A DNA stretch of 64,000 bases from Streptomyces roseoverticillatus (GCF_000719265.1 NZ_JOFL01000013.1:141873-205872), one strand, 5' to 3'; shown: positions 1 through 9,436, counted from the first letter of the stretch. A program made the numbers and translations. The notes: generated by a model not told the origin, from the letters alone.

Positions 1-1392
1 AAGATTCCCAAGGGTGTGCTGCTCTACGGCCCGCCCGGTACGGGCAAGACCCTGCTCGCGCGCGCCGTCGCCGGCGAGGCGGGCGTGCCCTTCTACTCGA
101 TCTCCGGCTCCGACTTCGTCGAGATGTTCGTGGGTGTCGGCGCCTCGCGCGTCCGTGACCTCTTCGAGCAGGCCAAGGCCAACGCCCCGGCCATCGTCTT
201 CGTCGACGAGATCGACGCGGTCGGCCGCCACCGCGGCGCCGGCCTCGGCGGCGGTCACGACGAGCGCGAGCAGACCCTGAACCAGCTCCTTGTCGAGATG
301 GACGGCTTCGACGTGAAGGGCGGCGTCATCCTGATCGCCGCCACGAACCGGCCCGACATCCTCGACCCGGCGCTGCTGCGGCCCGGCCGTTTCGACCGGC
401 AGATCGCCGTCGACCGCCCGGACATGCAGGGCCGCCTGGAGATCCTCAAGGTCCACCAGAAGGGCAAGCCGGTCGCCCCGGACGTCGACCTGTCGGCCGT
501 CGCCCGCCGCACCCCCGGCTTCACCGGTGCCGATCTCTCCAACGTGCTGAACGAGGCCGCCCTGCTGACGGCCCGCAGCGACCGGAAGCTGATCGACAAC
601 CACATGCTGGACGAGGCGATCGACCGCGTCGTGGCCGGCCCGCAGAAGCGGACCCGGATCATGAGCGACAAGGAGAAGAAGATCACCGCGTACCACGAGG
701 GCGGTCACGCCCTGGTCGCGGCGGCCTCTCCGAACTCCGACCCGGTGCACAAGATCACGATCCTGTCCCGCGGCCGCGCCCTCGGCTACACCATGGTCCT
801 CCCCGACGAGGACAAGTACTCCACCACGCGCAACGAAATGCTCGACCAGCTGGCGTACATGCTGGGCGGCCGCGCCGCGGAGGAGCTCGTCTTCCACGAC
901 CCGACCACCGGTGCCGCCAACGACATCGAGAAGGCCACGGCCACGGCCCGCTCGATGGTCACGCAGTACGGCATGACCGAGCGCCTCGGCGCGATCAAGT
1001 TCGGCTCCGACAATTCCGAGCCGTTCCTGGGCCGCGAGATGTCGCACCAGCGCGACTACTCCGAAGAGGTCGCCGCGCTGGTCGACGAAGAGGTCAAGAA
1101 GCTCATCGAGACCGCGCACAACGAGGCGTGGGAGATCCTCGTCGAGAACCGCGACATCCTCGACAACCTGGTTCTGGCCCTCCTGGAGAAGGAGACGCTG
1201 AACAAGGAGGAGATCGCCGAGATCTTCAAGCACGTGGTCCGGCGCCCCGCCCGCCCGGCGTGGACCGGCTCCTCGCGCCGCACCCCGTCCACCCGCCCGC
1301 CGGTGCTCTCCCCCAAGGAGCTCGCCCCGAGCAACGGCGGCCAGGCGATCGAGCAGTCCGCCCTCCCGGACGACACCCGGCCGGAGAGCTGA
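1..1392 (+). CDS. ftsH: ATP-dependent zinc metalloprotease FtsH (5' end outside the window)
   Basis: Membrane-anchored AAA+ protease that degrades misfolded membrane proteins and selected cytosolic substrates. The reading frame is open from base 1, so the N-terminal membrane segments lie upstream; this is a window edge, not a defect. Visible are the Walker A motif GPPGTGKT, Walker B with VDEID, the second region of homology, an arginine finger (RPGRFDR) and the zinc-binding HEGGH of the M41 protease domain. The C-terminus carries a Pro/Ser/Arg-rich tail of about 50 residues, as is common in actinobacterial FtsH. A strong hairpin follows and folE is next on the same strand. Confidence 0.97.
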   Translation, partial: KIPKGVLLYGPPGTGKTLLARAVAGEAGVPFYSISGSDFVEMFVGVGASRVRDLFEQAKANAPAIVFVDEIDAVGRHRGAGLGGGHDEREQTLNQLLVEMDGFDVKGGVILIAATNRPDILDPALLRPGRFDRQIAVDRPDMQGRLEILKVHQKGKPVAPDVDLSAVARRTPGFTGADLSNVLNEAALLTARSDRKLIDNHMLDEAIDRVVAGPQKRTRIMSDKEKKITAYHEGGHALVAAASPNSDPVHKITILSRGRALGYTMVLPDEDKYSTTRNEMLDQLAYMLGGRAAEELVFHDPTTGAANDIEKATATARSMVTQYGMTERLGAIKFGSDNSEPFLGREMSHQRDYSEEVAALVDEEVKKLIETAHNEAWEILVENRDILDNLVLALLEKETLNKEEIAEIFKHVVRRPARPAWTGSSRRTPSTRPPVLSPKELAPSNGGQAIEQSALPDDTRPES

Positions 1393-1416
1393 TCACAGCC
1401 GCTCCGTAAGGCTCAC

Positions 1417-1485
1417 GGGCCCTGCACCACAGGGCCCGGAATGGATGCCGCGTCACCCAGGTTTTAGCCTGGTGGACGCGGCATC
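1417..1485 (+). terminator. Double hairpin between ftsH and folE
   Basis: Two consecutive hairpins. The first pairs GGGCCCTG at 1417-1424 with 1430-1437 around a 5-nt loop. The second pairs 11 bases at 1444-1454 perfectly with 1475-1485 and has an inner CCAGG/CCTGG stem (1457-1461 with 1468-1472) closed by a T-rich loop. There is no long U-tract, which is usual for Streptomyces terminators. It would separate ftsH from folE transcription or attenuate it. Confidence 0.7.
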
Positions 1486-1540
1486 CCGTTTATCCGGGCG
1501 GTGCCGGTTGGTACATACGTACGAGAGAACGAGGCACTCC

Positions 1541-2146
1541 ATGACCGACCCGGTGACCCTGGACGCCGTGCGGAGCGTCGGCGCATTCGACGAGAAGCGC
1601 GCCGAGAACGCGGTGCGGGAGCTGTTGCTCGCCGTGGGCGAGGACCCGGACCGGGAGGGCCTGCGGGAGACGCCGGCGCGGGTGGCGCGCGCGTACAAGG
1701 AGATATTCGCGGGCCTCTGGCAGGAGCCGGAGGACGTGCTGACCACGACGTTCGACCTCGGTCACGACGAGATGGTGCTCGTCCGCGACATCGAGGTCTA
1801 CAGCACGTGCGAGCACCACCTGGTGCCGTTCCACGGCGTGGCGCACGTCGGCTACATCCCGTCGACCAGCGGGAAGATCACCGGCCTGTCGAAGCTCGCC
1901 CGCCTCGTGGACGTCTTCGCCCGCCGGCCCCAGGTCCAGGAGCGGCTCACCACGCAGATCGCGGACTCCCTGATGGAGATCCTGGAGCCGCGGGGCGTGG
2001 TCGTCGTCATCGAGTGCGAGCACATGTGCATGTCCATGCGGGGCATCCGCAAGCCGGGCGCGAAGACGCTGACCTCCGCGGTGCGGGGTCAGCTGCGTGA
2101 CCCGGCCACGCGGGCCGAGGCGATGAGCCTGATCATGGCTCGATAG
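1541..2146 (+). CDS. folE: GTP cyclohydrolase I FolE
   Basis: Converts GTP to 7,8-dihydroneopterin triphosphate, the first committed step of folate synthesis. 201 residues from the ATG at 1541; the frame is open further upstream, but the homologous protein begins at MTDPVTL. Zinc-site residues are visible: Cys90 and His93 in [12 protein letters not shown] and Cys163 in EHMCMSMRG. The C-terminal catalytic block is typical of the type IA enzyme. It lies between ftsH and the folP-folB-folK genes 3.5 kb downstream, an arrangement conserved in actinobacteria. Confidence 0.96.
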   Translation: MTDPVTLDAVRSVGAFDEKRAENAVRELLLAVGEDPDREGLRETPARVARAYKEIFAGLWQEPEDVLTTTFDLGHDEMVLVRDIEVYSTCEHHLVPFHGVAHVGYIPSTSGKITGLSKLARLVDVFARRPQVQERLTTQIADSLMEILEPRGVVVVIECEHMCMSMRGIRKPGAKTLTSAVRGQLRDPATRAEAMSLIMAR

Positions 2147-2188
2147 CCGGATCAATCGCTGGGTCCGGCACCGCCGGGATGCGCCCTC

Positions 2189-2345
2189 GTGGCTGGTCGC
2201 CGTTGCGGCGGAAGGTTTTCGCAGCGGCGGCAGACAGTGGGTGATGCGGCAGCAAAATCGCTTGCTGCCGCAAAAAAATGCCCGCCGCAGCGGCGACGAG
2301 CCACGACGGCGGGGGTCCGGCGGAATGCCCACAGGCGTCACCGGA
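2189..2345. repeat. Dispersed repeat locus R1: nested inverted repeat between convergent genes
   Basis: Outer arms of 23 bases (2189-2211 and 2282-2304) are complementary at 21 positions. Inside is a perfect 10-bp stem (GCGGCAGCAA at 2246-2255 with 2262-2271) followed by seven A residues. The right flank has the CCACGACGG and GTCCGGCGG motifs seen in six other intergenic gaps here. It sits between the 3' ends of folE (+) and the esterase gene (-) and probably ends both transcripts. Confidence 0.75.
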
Positions 2346-2361
2346 ACGTATCGGCGAACCG

Positions 2362-3471
2362 CTACGCGGAGAGGCGGCTGCCCATCCACTTCAGCGTCGG
2401 GTTGAGCTCACGACGCCACGTGTTGAAGTTGTGACCGCCCGTGTCGAGGACGATCGACGAGACGCGGGCCGGAGCCTTGATCGCGTTGATGAACTTCATG
2501 GTGTCCTTGTAGTTGTGCTCGCCCTGCTTGCTGGTGGTCACCAGCAGCGAGACGGGCGGCATCTCCTTGTTCTTCAGCCGCCACAGCAGGTCGTTCTCGT
2601 TCTCCAGCTGCTTGCTGCCGCCGAAGAGGGAGCCGGTCGTCGGGTCCTGCGGAGCCTTGTAGTAGCCGGAGAGCGCGGCCGCGGCGCTGTACGCGTCCGG
2701 GTGGCGCATGGCGATCTTCAGCGCGCAGTAGCCGCCGGTGGAGTCGCCGATCATGCCCCAGTTCGCGGCCTTGTCGCCGACGCGGTAGTGCTGGGCGACG
2801 GCCTTGCGCAGGTCCTTGGTGAAGAAGGTCTCGGCCTGCGGGCCGTTCGGTATGTCCATGCACTCGGTGTCGCGCTGGCCGACGATGGACGGACGCATCA
2901 TCACCAGGACGGTGGGCTGCATCTTCTTGTCCTTGCTCAGCTTGTGCGCGCGGACGGGGTAGTCGAGCCCTTTGATGAGCGCCTCGGCGGTGCCCGGGTA
3001 GCCGGTCAGGACGACGGAGGCGGGAAACTTGCGGTTCGCGTACTCCGGCTGGAAGTACTCCGGCGGCAGGTAGACGTACGCCGGGCCGTTGATCTTGGAC
3101 TCGACGCCGGCGACCTGGATCTTCTCGATCTTTCCGCCGACGCGCGGGACGTTGCCGCGGGGCACCTTGACGGCCTGGGTGTTCACGACCTGCACCCGCT
3201 TGCCGCTGGCGCTGTGGTCGACGACCACGCCCTCCTCCTTGACCTGACCGAAGAGGTCGGCCCAGGAGCCGTAGAAGCCGAAGGACTGGTTGGCCCAGAG
3301 ACCGATCGCTGCGAACAGGGTGAGCTGCGTGGCCAGCATCATGCCCACCCTGCCGAGTATGGAGCCCACGCTCCGTTTGCCCAGGCGAGGCCAGAGCCAG
3401 ATGGTCAACGCGAAGAGCACTATCGCAGCCGCGATGGCAAGCAGCAGTACTGCCATGCTGGTGAGACCCAT
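2362..3471 (-). CDS. Membrane-anchored alpha/beta-hydrolase esterase
   Basis: 369 residues. Two N-terminal hydrophobic segments (about residues 6-28 and 40-60) anchor the protein; the rest is an extracytoplasmic esterase domain of the PF00756 (esterase D / antigen 85-like) fold. The nucleophile elbow GDSTGGY carries the catalytic Ser, with an acidic residue and a late His (GGHNF) in plausible positions. Substrate unknown. The gene is divergent from the lysyltransferase-like gene, sharing a promoter region of about 170 bases. A second in-frame ATG lies five codons in (3456) and the start is not settled by a strong Shine-Dalgarno. Confidence 0.82.
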   Translation of the reverse strand: MGLTSMAVLLLAIAAAIVLFALTIWLWPRLGKRSVGSILGRVGMMLATQLTLFAAIGLWANQSFGFYGSWADLFGQVKEEGVVVDHSASGKRVQVVNTQAVKVPRGNVPRVGGKIEKIQVAGVESKINGPAYVYLPPEYFQPEYANRKFPASVVLTGYPGTAEALIKGLDYPVRAHKLSKDKKMQPTVLVMMRPSIVGQRDTECMDIPNGPQAETFFTKDLRKAVAQHYRVGDKAANWGMIGDSTGGYCALKIAMRHPDAYSAAAALSGYYKAPQDPTTGSLFGGSKQLENENDLLWRLKNKEMPPVSLLVTTSKQGEHNYKDTMKFINAIKAPARVSSIVLDTGGHNFNTWRRELNPTLKWMGSRLSA

Positions 3472-3641
3472 GAGGTGCTTTCTGCCGAGGCGACCCGGCG
3501 CCGAGTCGCGGAATGGTTACGTCTTTCCGGGCTCGGCCCCCCGCGGAACCTCAACCCCGAAACCGTCGTCCTACAGGGCGCACATTGTCCGGGCGCTGCC
3601 GCCGCATGGCGCACGTCCACTCGACAGGACGACGGGAAGAG

Positions 3642-5495
3642 ATGTCTGTCAGGGTAGATGGCAAAAAGTCCGATGGGGTTCCCGAGGGAACCAAGCGACT
3701 GTCGAGGCTTGCGCGTATCGTCAGAGGGCCCAAGCCCGAGAACGTGCCTGCCGTCGTGGGAACGGTCGCCGCCCTCATCGGCCTGGTCGACGTCCTTGCC
3801 GGTGTGGTTCCGCGGTTCCGCTGGAGCAAGGTCCACAGCCTCGCCGAGGTGCTGCCCGGCTCGGTGACCCAGCTCGCCGCGGCCGGTTCGATCATCGTCG
3901 GCGTCCTGCTGCTGATGCTGGCCCACGGCCTCAAGCGGGCCAAGCAGCGCGCCTGGCTCGCCGCCGTGGTGCTGCTGCCCATCGGTGCGGCCGCGCAGCT
4001 CGTCTACCGCCACTCCTACATCGGCGCCATCCTGTCGCTGCTGCTCTTCATCTACCTCGTGTGGCACAAGAGCTCCTTCTACGCGCTCCCGGACCCGCGC
4101 AGCCGCTGGAAGGTCGCGGCCAACTTCGTGCTGATGGGCGCGCTCAGCTTCGGCCTCGGCTGGGTGATCGTCGGCTCGCACCCGGACCAGATGATCGGCG
4201 ACCCGCCGGTGATCGAGCAGATCGAGCACGTGATCTGGGGCCTCTTCGGCTTCGAGGGCTCGATCCGCTACACCGAGCACGTCGACTACACCGTCGGCTA
4301 CTCCCTGGGCGCCCTCGGTCTGCTGACCGTCGCCACCACCGCCTACCTGGCCTTCATGCCCGCGTACCCGGCCGCCGTCCTCACCGAGGAGGACGAGGAC
4401 AAGCTGCGCGAGCTGCTCGCCAAGCACGGTGCCCGCGACTCGCTCGGCCACTTCGCGCTGCGCCGCGACAAGAGCGCGGTCTTCTCGCCCTCCGGCAAGG
4501 CGGCCGTCTCCTACCGCGTCGTCTCCGGCGTGATGCTCGCGAGCGGTGACCCGATCGGTGACGTCGAGGCCTGGCCCGGCGCGATCGAGAAGTTCATGGA
4601 GCTGGCCAAGCGCCACTCCTGGACGCCCGCCGTCGCCGGCTGCAGCGAGACCGGCGGCGAGGTGTGGACCCGCGAGACCGGGCTCGACGCCCTGGAGATG
4701 GGCGACGAGGCCATCGTGGAGGTGTCCGACTTCTCCCTCACCGGCCGGTCCATGCGCAACGTCCGCCAGATGGTCAAGCGCATCGAGCGCAACGGCTACA
4801 GCACCAAGGTGCGCCGCGTCGGCGACCTCTCCCCGGAGGAGCTGGAGGCCGTCCAGAAGGCCGCCAACGCCTGGCGCGACACCGAGGACGAGCGCGGCTT
4901 CTCCATGGCCCTGGGCCGCATCGGCGACCCGAAGGACCTGGACGCCATCATCGCCACCGCCCACAAGGACCCGGAGGAGGGCGAGGACTGCCCGTTCGGC
5001 GACCTCCGCGCCATGCAGCACTACGTGCCGTGGGGCCCGGACGGCAGCTCGCTGGAGCTCATGCGCCGCGACCGCAGCGCGGACCCGGGCATGAACGAGC
5101 TCCTGATCGTCGCCTTCCTGCAGGCCGCGCCCGAGCTCAAGGTCAAGCGCCTGTCGCTGAACTTCGCGTTCTTCCGCTCCGCCCTGGAGCGCGGCGGCAA
5201 GCTGGGCGCCGGCCCGGTCGTGCGCATCCAGCGCTCGGTGCTGGTCTTCCTCTCGCGCTGGTTCCAGATCGAGTCGCTGTACAAGTTCAACGAGAAGTTC
5301 CGGCCGCGCTGGGAGCCCCGCTTCATCGTCTTCCCGAACAGCCGCGACCTGCCCCGCATCGGCTTCGCGATGATGCAGGCGGAGGGCTTCCTGGAGCTGC
5401 CGCGCCTGCTGCGCCGCCGCCCCGCCCCGCCGAAGGACGTCCTGGACGACGCGGACGAGCAGGTCTCGGCCGCGGAGGTCACCCGCGCGGCGTGA
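3642..5495 (+). CDS. Phosphatidylglycerol lysyltransferase domain (DUF2156) membrane protein
   Basis: 617 residues from the ATG at 3642 (GGGAAGAG just upstream). Residues from about 35 to 235 form several membrane segments; the C-terminal 350 residues are the LPG_synthase_C/DUF2156 domain, a double-GNAT fold. In MprF and LysX relatives this domain moves an aminoacyl group from a tRNA to phosphatidylglycerol and lowers the negative surface charge. No aminoacyl-tRNA synthetase domain is fused here. The substrate amino acid cannot be read from the sequence. It is followed by a strong terminator, so it is probably monocistronic. Confidence 0.85.
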   Translation: MSVRVDGKKSDGVPEGTKRLSRLARIVRGPKPENVPAVVGTVAALIGLVDVLAGVVPRFRWSKVHSLAEVLPGSVTQLAAAGSIIVGVLLLMLAHGLKRAKQRAWLAAVVLLPIGAAAQLVYRHSYIGAILSLLLFIYLVWHKSSFYALPDPRSRWKVAANFVLMGALSFGLGWVIVGSHPDQMIGDPPVIEQIEHVIWGLFGFEGSIRYTEHVDYTVGYSLGALGLLTVATTAYLAFMPAYPAAVLTEEDEDKLRELLAKHGARDSLGHFALRRDKSAVFSPSGKAAVSYRVVSGVMLASGDPIGDVEAWPGAIEKFMELAKRHSWTPAVAGCSETGGEVWTRETGLDALEMGDEAIVEVSDFSLTGRSMRNVRQMVKRIERNGYSTKVRRVGDLSPEELEAVQKAANAWRDTEDERGFSMALGRIGDPKDLDAIIATAHKDPEEGEDCPFGDLRAMQHYVPWGPDGSSLELMRRDRSADPGMNELLIVAFLQAAPELKVKRLSLNFAFFRSALERGGKLGAGPVVRIQRSVLVFLSRWFQIESLYKFNEKFRPRWEPRFIVFPNSRDLPRIGFAMMQAEGFLELPRLLRRRPAPPKDVLDDADEQVSAAEVTRAA

Positions 5496-5544
5496 GCGCG
5501 CCTTGCGAGCGCGCCGTGGTGATCCCGCTGAACACGCGTGCGGC

Positions 5545-5577
5545 AGTGCCCCCGACCGGCTTCCGGTCGGGGGCACT
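5545..5577 (+). terminator. Intrinsic terminator after the lysyltransferase-like gene
   Basis: A perfect 15-bp stem (5545-5559 with 5563-5577) with a 3-nt loop, followed by CCTCTTT. It separates the upstream gene from folP. Confidence 0.88.
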
Positions 5578-5607
5578 CCTCTTTGCGGCACGCCCTAGGC
5601 TGGACCC

Positions 5608-6552
5608 ATGAGTACCTTGCGCGGTCGTCCCGGGCCCGTCGGTCTGCCGGAGTGGAATCGCTGTGCGGTGATGGGCGTCGTCAACGTCACGCCGGACTCG
5701 TTCTCCGACGGCGGGCGCTGGTTCGACTCCGAACTCGCGGTCAAGCGCGGGCTGGACCTGATCGCGGGCGGTGCCGACCTGGTCGACGTGGGCGGCGAGT
5801 CCACCCGCCCCGGCGCCTCGCGGGTCGACGAGGGCGAGGAGCTGCGCCGGGTCGTGCCCGTGGTCCGCGAGCTGGTGGCCGAGGGGGCCGTGGTGTCGGT
5901 GGACACCATGCGCGCCTCGGTCGCGGAGGCGGCCGTGGAGGCCGGGGCGACGCTGGTCAACGATGTGAGCGGCGGCCTCGCGGACCCGGCGATGGTGCCC
6001 GTCGTGGCCACGGCCCGGGTGCCCTTCGTGGTGATGCACTGGCGCGGCTTCAGCGCCGACATGAACAGCCGGGCCGTCTACGGGGACGTGGTCGGCGAGG
6101 TCCTCGCCGAGCTCCGGGAGCGGCTGGACGCCGTGGTCGAGGGCGGCGTCGACCCGGACCGGCTCGTCGTCGATCCCGGTCTGGGGTTCGCCAAGAAGGC
6201 CGAGCACGACCTGGCCCTGGTCGCGGGCCTGGCGCGGCTGCGCAGGGAGCTGGAGCTGCCGATGCTGGTGGCCGCCTCCCGCAAGCGCTTCCTCGGCCGG
6301 GTGCTGGCCGGCCCCGGGGGCGAGCCGCCGCCGGCCCGGGAGCGGGACGCCGCGACGGCCGCGGTCTCGGCGCTCGCGGCGCGCGAGGGAGCGTGGGCGG
6401 TCCGGGTGCATGAGGTGCGGGCCAGCGCGGACGCGGTGCGCGTGGTGCGGGCGGTGCAGGAGGCCGCCGAGTCCGGGGAGATCGCCGAGGCCGCGGAGGC
6501 ACCGCGGCCGGCGGGTGCGGCAGGCGCGTCGGGCGCCGAGGGGGGCATGTGA
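5608..6552 (+). CDS. folP: Dihydropteroate synthase FolP
   Basis: Condenses p-aminobenzoate with dihydropterin pyrophosphate to dihydropteroate; sulfonamide target. 314 residues. The pterin-binding signature NVTPDSFSDGG is near residue 26, followed by GESTRPGA, DTMR, NDVSGG, DPGLGF and the late SRKRFLG block. The last 35 residues are an Ala/Glu-rich tail that is probably disordered. It overlaps the next gene by four bases (ATGTGA junction at 6547-6552), indicating translational coupling. Confidence 0.96.
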   Translation: MSTLRGRPGPVGLPEWNRCAVMGVVNVTPDSFSDGGRWFDSELAVKRGLDLIAGGADLVDVGGESTRPGASRVDEGEELRRVVPVVRELVAEGAVVSVDTMRASVAEAAVEAGATLVNDVSGGLADPAMVPVVATARVPFVVMHWRGFSADMNSRAVYGDVVGEVLAELRERLDAVVEGGVDPDRLVVDPGLGFAKKAEHDLALVAGLARLRRELELPMLVAASRKRFLGRVLAGPGGEPPPARERDAATAAVSALAAREGAWAVRVHEVRASADAVRVVRAVQEAAESGEIAEAAEAPRPAGAAGASGAEGGM

Positions 6553-7046
6553 GCACTGCCCGTACGGACAGCGAGCAGGTAGAGCTGGCGAACACCGCGC
6601 TGTACGAGGCGGTGGAGCGCGGCGACACGGCCGCGATGGGCCGGCTGTGGCTCGACGATCCCGACGCCGAGGTGTCGTGCGTCCACCCGGGGTGGCCGGT
6701 GCTGCGCGGGCGGAGCGAGGTGCTCCGTTCATATGCGCTGATCATGGCGAGCACGGACTACATCCAGTTCTTCCTGACCGACGTCGAGGTGGCGGTCGCC
6801 GGCGACACGGCCCTCGTGACCTGCACGGAGAACATCCTCAGCGGCGGCCCGGCCGAGGAGGAGGGCGAGCTGGGGCCCCTCGTCGGCCAGCTGGTCGTGG
6901 CGACGAACGCCTTCCGGCGCGTCGGCGAGGAGTGGAAGGTGTGGTCGCACCACGGCTCGCCGGTGCTCGCCGGGCGCGACGAGGAAGAGGACGAAGACGG
7001 CACGAACGGTGCGAACGGCGGGGCGGACGGTATTCCGGGGGCGTGA
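6549..7046 (+). CDS. NTF2-like (SnoaL-type) protein
   Basis: 165 residues, GTG start inside the folP stop. The cone-shaped NTF2 fold is recognisable from the N-terminal helix (LANTALYEAVERGD), the WLDDPDAEVSCVHPGWP strand and the WKVWSHHGSP end strand. These proteins bind small ligands or catalyse simple isomerisations; no catalytic set is evident. Coupling to folP and conservation of this order in streptomycetes suggest a pterin-related role, which is inference. The last 25 residues are acidic and low complexity. Confidence 0.8.
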   Translation: MSTARTDSEQVELANTALYEAVERGDTAAMGRLWLDDPDAEVSCVHPGWPVLRGRSEVLRSYALIMASTDYIQFFLTDVEVAVAGDTALVTCTENILSGGPAEEEGELGPLVGQLVVATNAFRRVGEEWKVWSHHGSPVLAGRDEEEDEDGTNGANGGADGIPGA

Positions 7047-7358
7047 CGTATCTCGCGTTGCGCCGTGTTCCCCGAGGGACCGCGAGACGTCAGCGCAGTG
7101 GGTCCTCGTCACTCGTTCGGGCTGCTCGGCGGCCGGGTAGGGGTGGGGGACGGGGTCTGCGGGTAAGCGCGGCGGGAGTCGTGGCCGGCCCGGCACGGAG
7201 GGCGTCCGAAAGAGCCCGGAACGTGCGGAAGTATCTGTGAATATGTGGAGAAATCCCTAGCCTCCATGTGCGAGCGCTGTCGGTGCCCGCAGGTAGATTC
7301 GACGTGGGTACCAGGCATGGGAGGTGCCCCCGTCCGACGACCAGCAGGAGTGATTCGT
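7047..7358. other. 312-base gap between the NTF2-like gene and folB
   Basis: No supported gene. The distal part (about 7205-7263) is less GC-rich than its surroundings and ends with TAGCCT (7258-7263), a possible -10 hexamer for folB-folK; no convincing -35 was found. A frame open from 7245 into folB has no Shine-Dalgarno and is not taken as the folB start. Confidence 0.4.
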
Positions 7359-7718
7359 GTGGATCGTGTCGCGCTGCGCGGCCTGAAGGCCCGTGGGCAC
7401 CACGGCGTGTTCCCCCGGGAGCGCGAGGAGGGCCAGACCTTCATCGTGGACCTCGTCCTGAGCCTGGACACCCGGCCCGCCGCCGCCTCCGACGACCTCA
7501 CGAAGACCGTGCACTACGGCGTCGTCGCGGAGGAAGTGGTCGATATCGTCCAGGGAGAGCCCGTCGACCTCATCGAGACCCTGGCCGAGCGAATCGCCCG
7601 CAACTGCCTCAAGCACGATGCGGTGCGCGAGGTGGAGGTGACCGTCCACAAGCCGGACGCCCCCATCACCGTGCCCTTTGACGATGTGACGATCACTATT
7701 ACGCGGAGCCGAGTATGA
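7359..7718 (+). CDS. folB: Dihydroneopterin aldolase FolB
   Basis: Cleaves 7,8-dihydroneopterin to 6-hydroxymethyl-dihydropterin and glycolaldehyde. 119 residues from GTG 7359, chosen because AGGAG ends six bases upstream and the encoded VDRVALRGLKARGHHGV is the family N-terminus. The catalytic Glu (REREEGQ) and the Lys in the VTVHKPDAPI strand are present. The stop overlaps the folK start (ATGA at 7715-7718). Confidence 0.95.
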   Translation: MDRVALRGLKARGHHGVFPREREEGQTFIVDLVLSLDTRPAAASDDLTKTVHYGVVAEEVVDIVQGEPVDLIETLAERIARNCLKHDAVREVEVTVHKPDAPITVPFDDVTITITRSRV

Positions 7719-8308
7719 GCAGCAGCGACCCGACCGTGCAGCCGGTGCCCGCCTCCGTGGTGGAGCAGGTGGACGCGGCGGACGTGACCCTGAGCAATCC
7801 CAAACGAGCCGTGATCTCTCTGGGCAGCAACCTCGGCAACCGCCTGGAGACCCTGCAGGGCGCGATCGACGCCCTGGAGGACACGCCCGGCCTCCGGGTC
7901 AAGGCCGTCTCCCCGGTCTACGAGACGGAGCCGTGGGGCGTCGAGCCCGGCACCCAGCCCTCCTACTTCAACGCCGTCGTCCTCGTGAAGACCACCCTCC
8001 CGCCGGACTCCCTGCTGGAGCGCGGCCACGCCATCGAGGAGGCCTTCGAGCGGGTGCGGGACGAGCGCTGGGGCCCGCGCACCCTTGATGTCGACATCGT
8101 CGCCTACCAGGACATCGTCTCCGCCGACCCCGTCCTGACCCTGCCGCACCCGCGCGCCCACGAGCGCGCCTTCGTCCTCGCCCCCTGGCACGACGTCGAC
8201 CCCGAGGCCGTCGTCCCGGGCCGGGGCGCGGTCGTCGAGCTGCTCGCGGCCGTCGGCACGGAGGGCGTACAGCCCCGTGTCGACCTGGAACTCCGGCTGC
8301 CCGAGTAG
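7715..8308 (+). CDS. folK: HPPK FolK (6-hydroxymethyl-dihydropterin pyrophosphokinase)
   Basis: Transfers pyrophosphate from ATP to 6-hydroxymethyl-dihydropterin, making the FolP substrate. 197 residues, with about 30 residues before the core fold starts at AVISLGSNLGNR. The signature RWGPRTLDVDI carries the two metal-binding Asp residues, and LPHPRAHERAFVL follows. Translationally coupled to folB. Confidence 0.96.
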   Translation: MSSSDPTVQPVPASVVEQVDAADVTLSNPKRAVISLGSNLGNRLETLQGAIDALEDTPGLRVKAVSPVYETEPWGVEPGTQPSYFNAVVLVKTTLPPDSLLERGHAIEEAFERVRDERWGPRTLDVDIVAYQDIVSADPVLTLPHPRAHERAFVLAPWHDVDPEAVVPGRGAVVELLAAVGTEGVQPRVDLELRLPE

Positions 8309-8345
8309 GCGTTGGACTGCGTGAGAACGCGATCGGGATGACGAC

Positions 8346-8852
8346 ATGAGGAGCGACGGCTCGGTGAGGCAACTGCGGATCGGGGTGCTGGCGGGGCTGT
8401 TCGCCGTGGCCGGCGTCCTCTCCTGGGCGGGCGCCCGGCTGTGGGACTCGGTCGGCACGCTGCCGCGGGTGCCGGTGGCCGCGCCCATCGTGCTGGCGGT
8501 CATCGCCGTCGTCCTCGGGGCCACGGCGCTCTCGCTGCGCGCCCGGCTGCGGGCGCAGCGCGAGCGGCGGCCCGGAGCGAAGGGCGTCGATCCGCTGGTG
8601 GCCGCCCGCGCGGTCGTCTTCGGCCAGGCCAGTGCGCTGGTCGCCGCGCTCGTCGCCGGCATGTACGGCGGCGTCGGCGTCTTCCTCGGCCTCGACGGCC
8701 TGGACGTCGAGCCCCGCCGCGAGCAGGTGATCTACGCGGGCGCGTCCGTAGTAACGGGCATCGCCGTGATCGCCGCGGCGTTCTTCCTGGAACGCGTCTG
8801 CAAACTCCCGGAAGACGACGACGAGAACGGCGACCCGGCCCGGGCACTCTGA
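8346..8852 (+). CDS. DUF3180 membrane protein
   Basis: 168 residues with four hydrophobic segments in two pairs (about 10-30, 40-60, 90-110, 130-150), separated by a basic loop. This matches the DUF3180 family, found next to folK in many actinobacteria and of unknown function. It lies 37 bases after folK and is the last gene of the folate run before the tandem repeat array. Confidence 0.85.
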   Translation: MRSDGSVRQLRIGVLAGLFAVAGVLSWAGARLWDSVGTLPRVPVAAPIVLAVIAVVLGATALSLRARLRAQRERRPGAKGVDPLVAARAVVFGQASALVAALVAGMYGGVGVFLGLDGLDVEPRREQVIYAGASVVTGIAVIAAAFFLERVCKLPEDDDENGDPARAL

Positions 8853-9436
8853 CCCACCGGACGGCCTCCGGCCGGGGTTGGTAGGTCATGGGTGCCCGCA
8901 CCCTTGATTCCGCCGCGGTGGCGCGTAACCACGACGGTGGCGCCCGGCGGTGCCGTGCGGCCTCCGGCCGGGGGCCGATGGGCTTTTGGGTGCCCACACC
9001 CTTGATTCCGCCGCGATGGCGCGCAACTACGACGGTGACACCCGGCGGTGTCGTGCCTCCGGCCGGGGGCCGATGGGCTTTTGGGTGCCCACACCCTTGA
9101 TTCCGCCGCGATGGCGCGTAACCACGACGGTGGCGCCCGGCGGTGCCGTGCGGCCTCTGGCCGGGGGTCGTGGGTTTATGGGTGCCCGCGCCCTTGATTC
9201 CGCCACGGCGGTGCGTAACCACGACGGTGTAGTCCGGCGGTGCCGTGCGGCCTCCGGCCGGGGGCCGATGGGTCGTGGGCGCCCGCACTCATCAAGCCGC
9301 CGCGGCGGCGCTCAGCCCCCATGGACCCGACCGGCGGTGCCGTACGGCCCGCAGGCGGGCTCGGCACCGCCGAAATGCCGCCGCTGTGGCCGGCCGCCGC
9401 CGCGGCGGAAGAGAGCGCGCGCCCGCCCCGCAGGGG
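8853..9436. repeat. Dispersed repeat locus R2: tandem array of about 97-bp units
   Basis: A non-coding gap of 584 bases between convergent genes. The marker CCCTTGATTC starts at 8901, 8999, 9094 and 9191 (spacings 98, 95, 97), and a fifth degraded unit follows near 9281. Each unit reads through CCGCCGCGRYGG, a CCACGACGG core, CCGGCGGTGCCGTGCGG and a CCTCCGGCCGGGGGC palindrome. The end (9320-9436) contains further inverted CCGCCG/CGGCGG arms. Spurious ORFs crossing it are compositional. Confidence 0.9.

Noticed and set aside
1..1392. ftsH as a truncated pseudogene
   Set aside because: The frame is open to base 1 and all downstream motifs are intact; it is cut by the window edge.
3420..5591. 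A 723-codon open frame on the - strand opposite the lysyltransferase-like gene
   Set aside because: Composition-driven shadow of the real gene; no family motifs, strongly Arg/Ala/Gly-rich, no ribosome binding site.
8853..9436. CRISPR array reading of the 97-bp repeats
   Set aside because: Units are adjacent and similar along their whole length, without unique spacers, and no cas genes are nearby.
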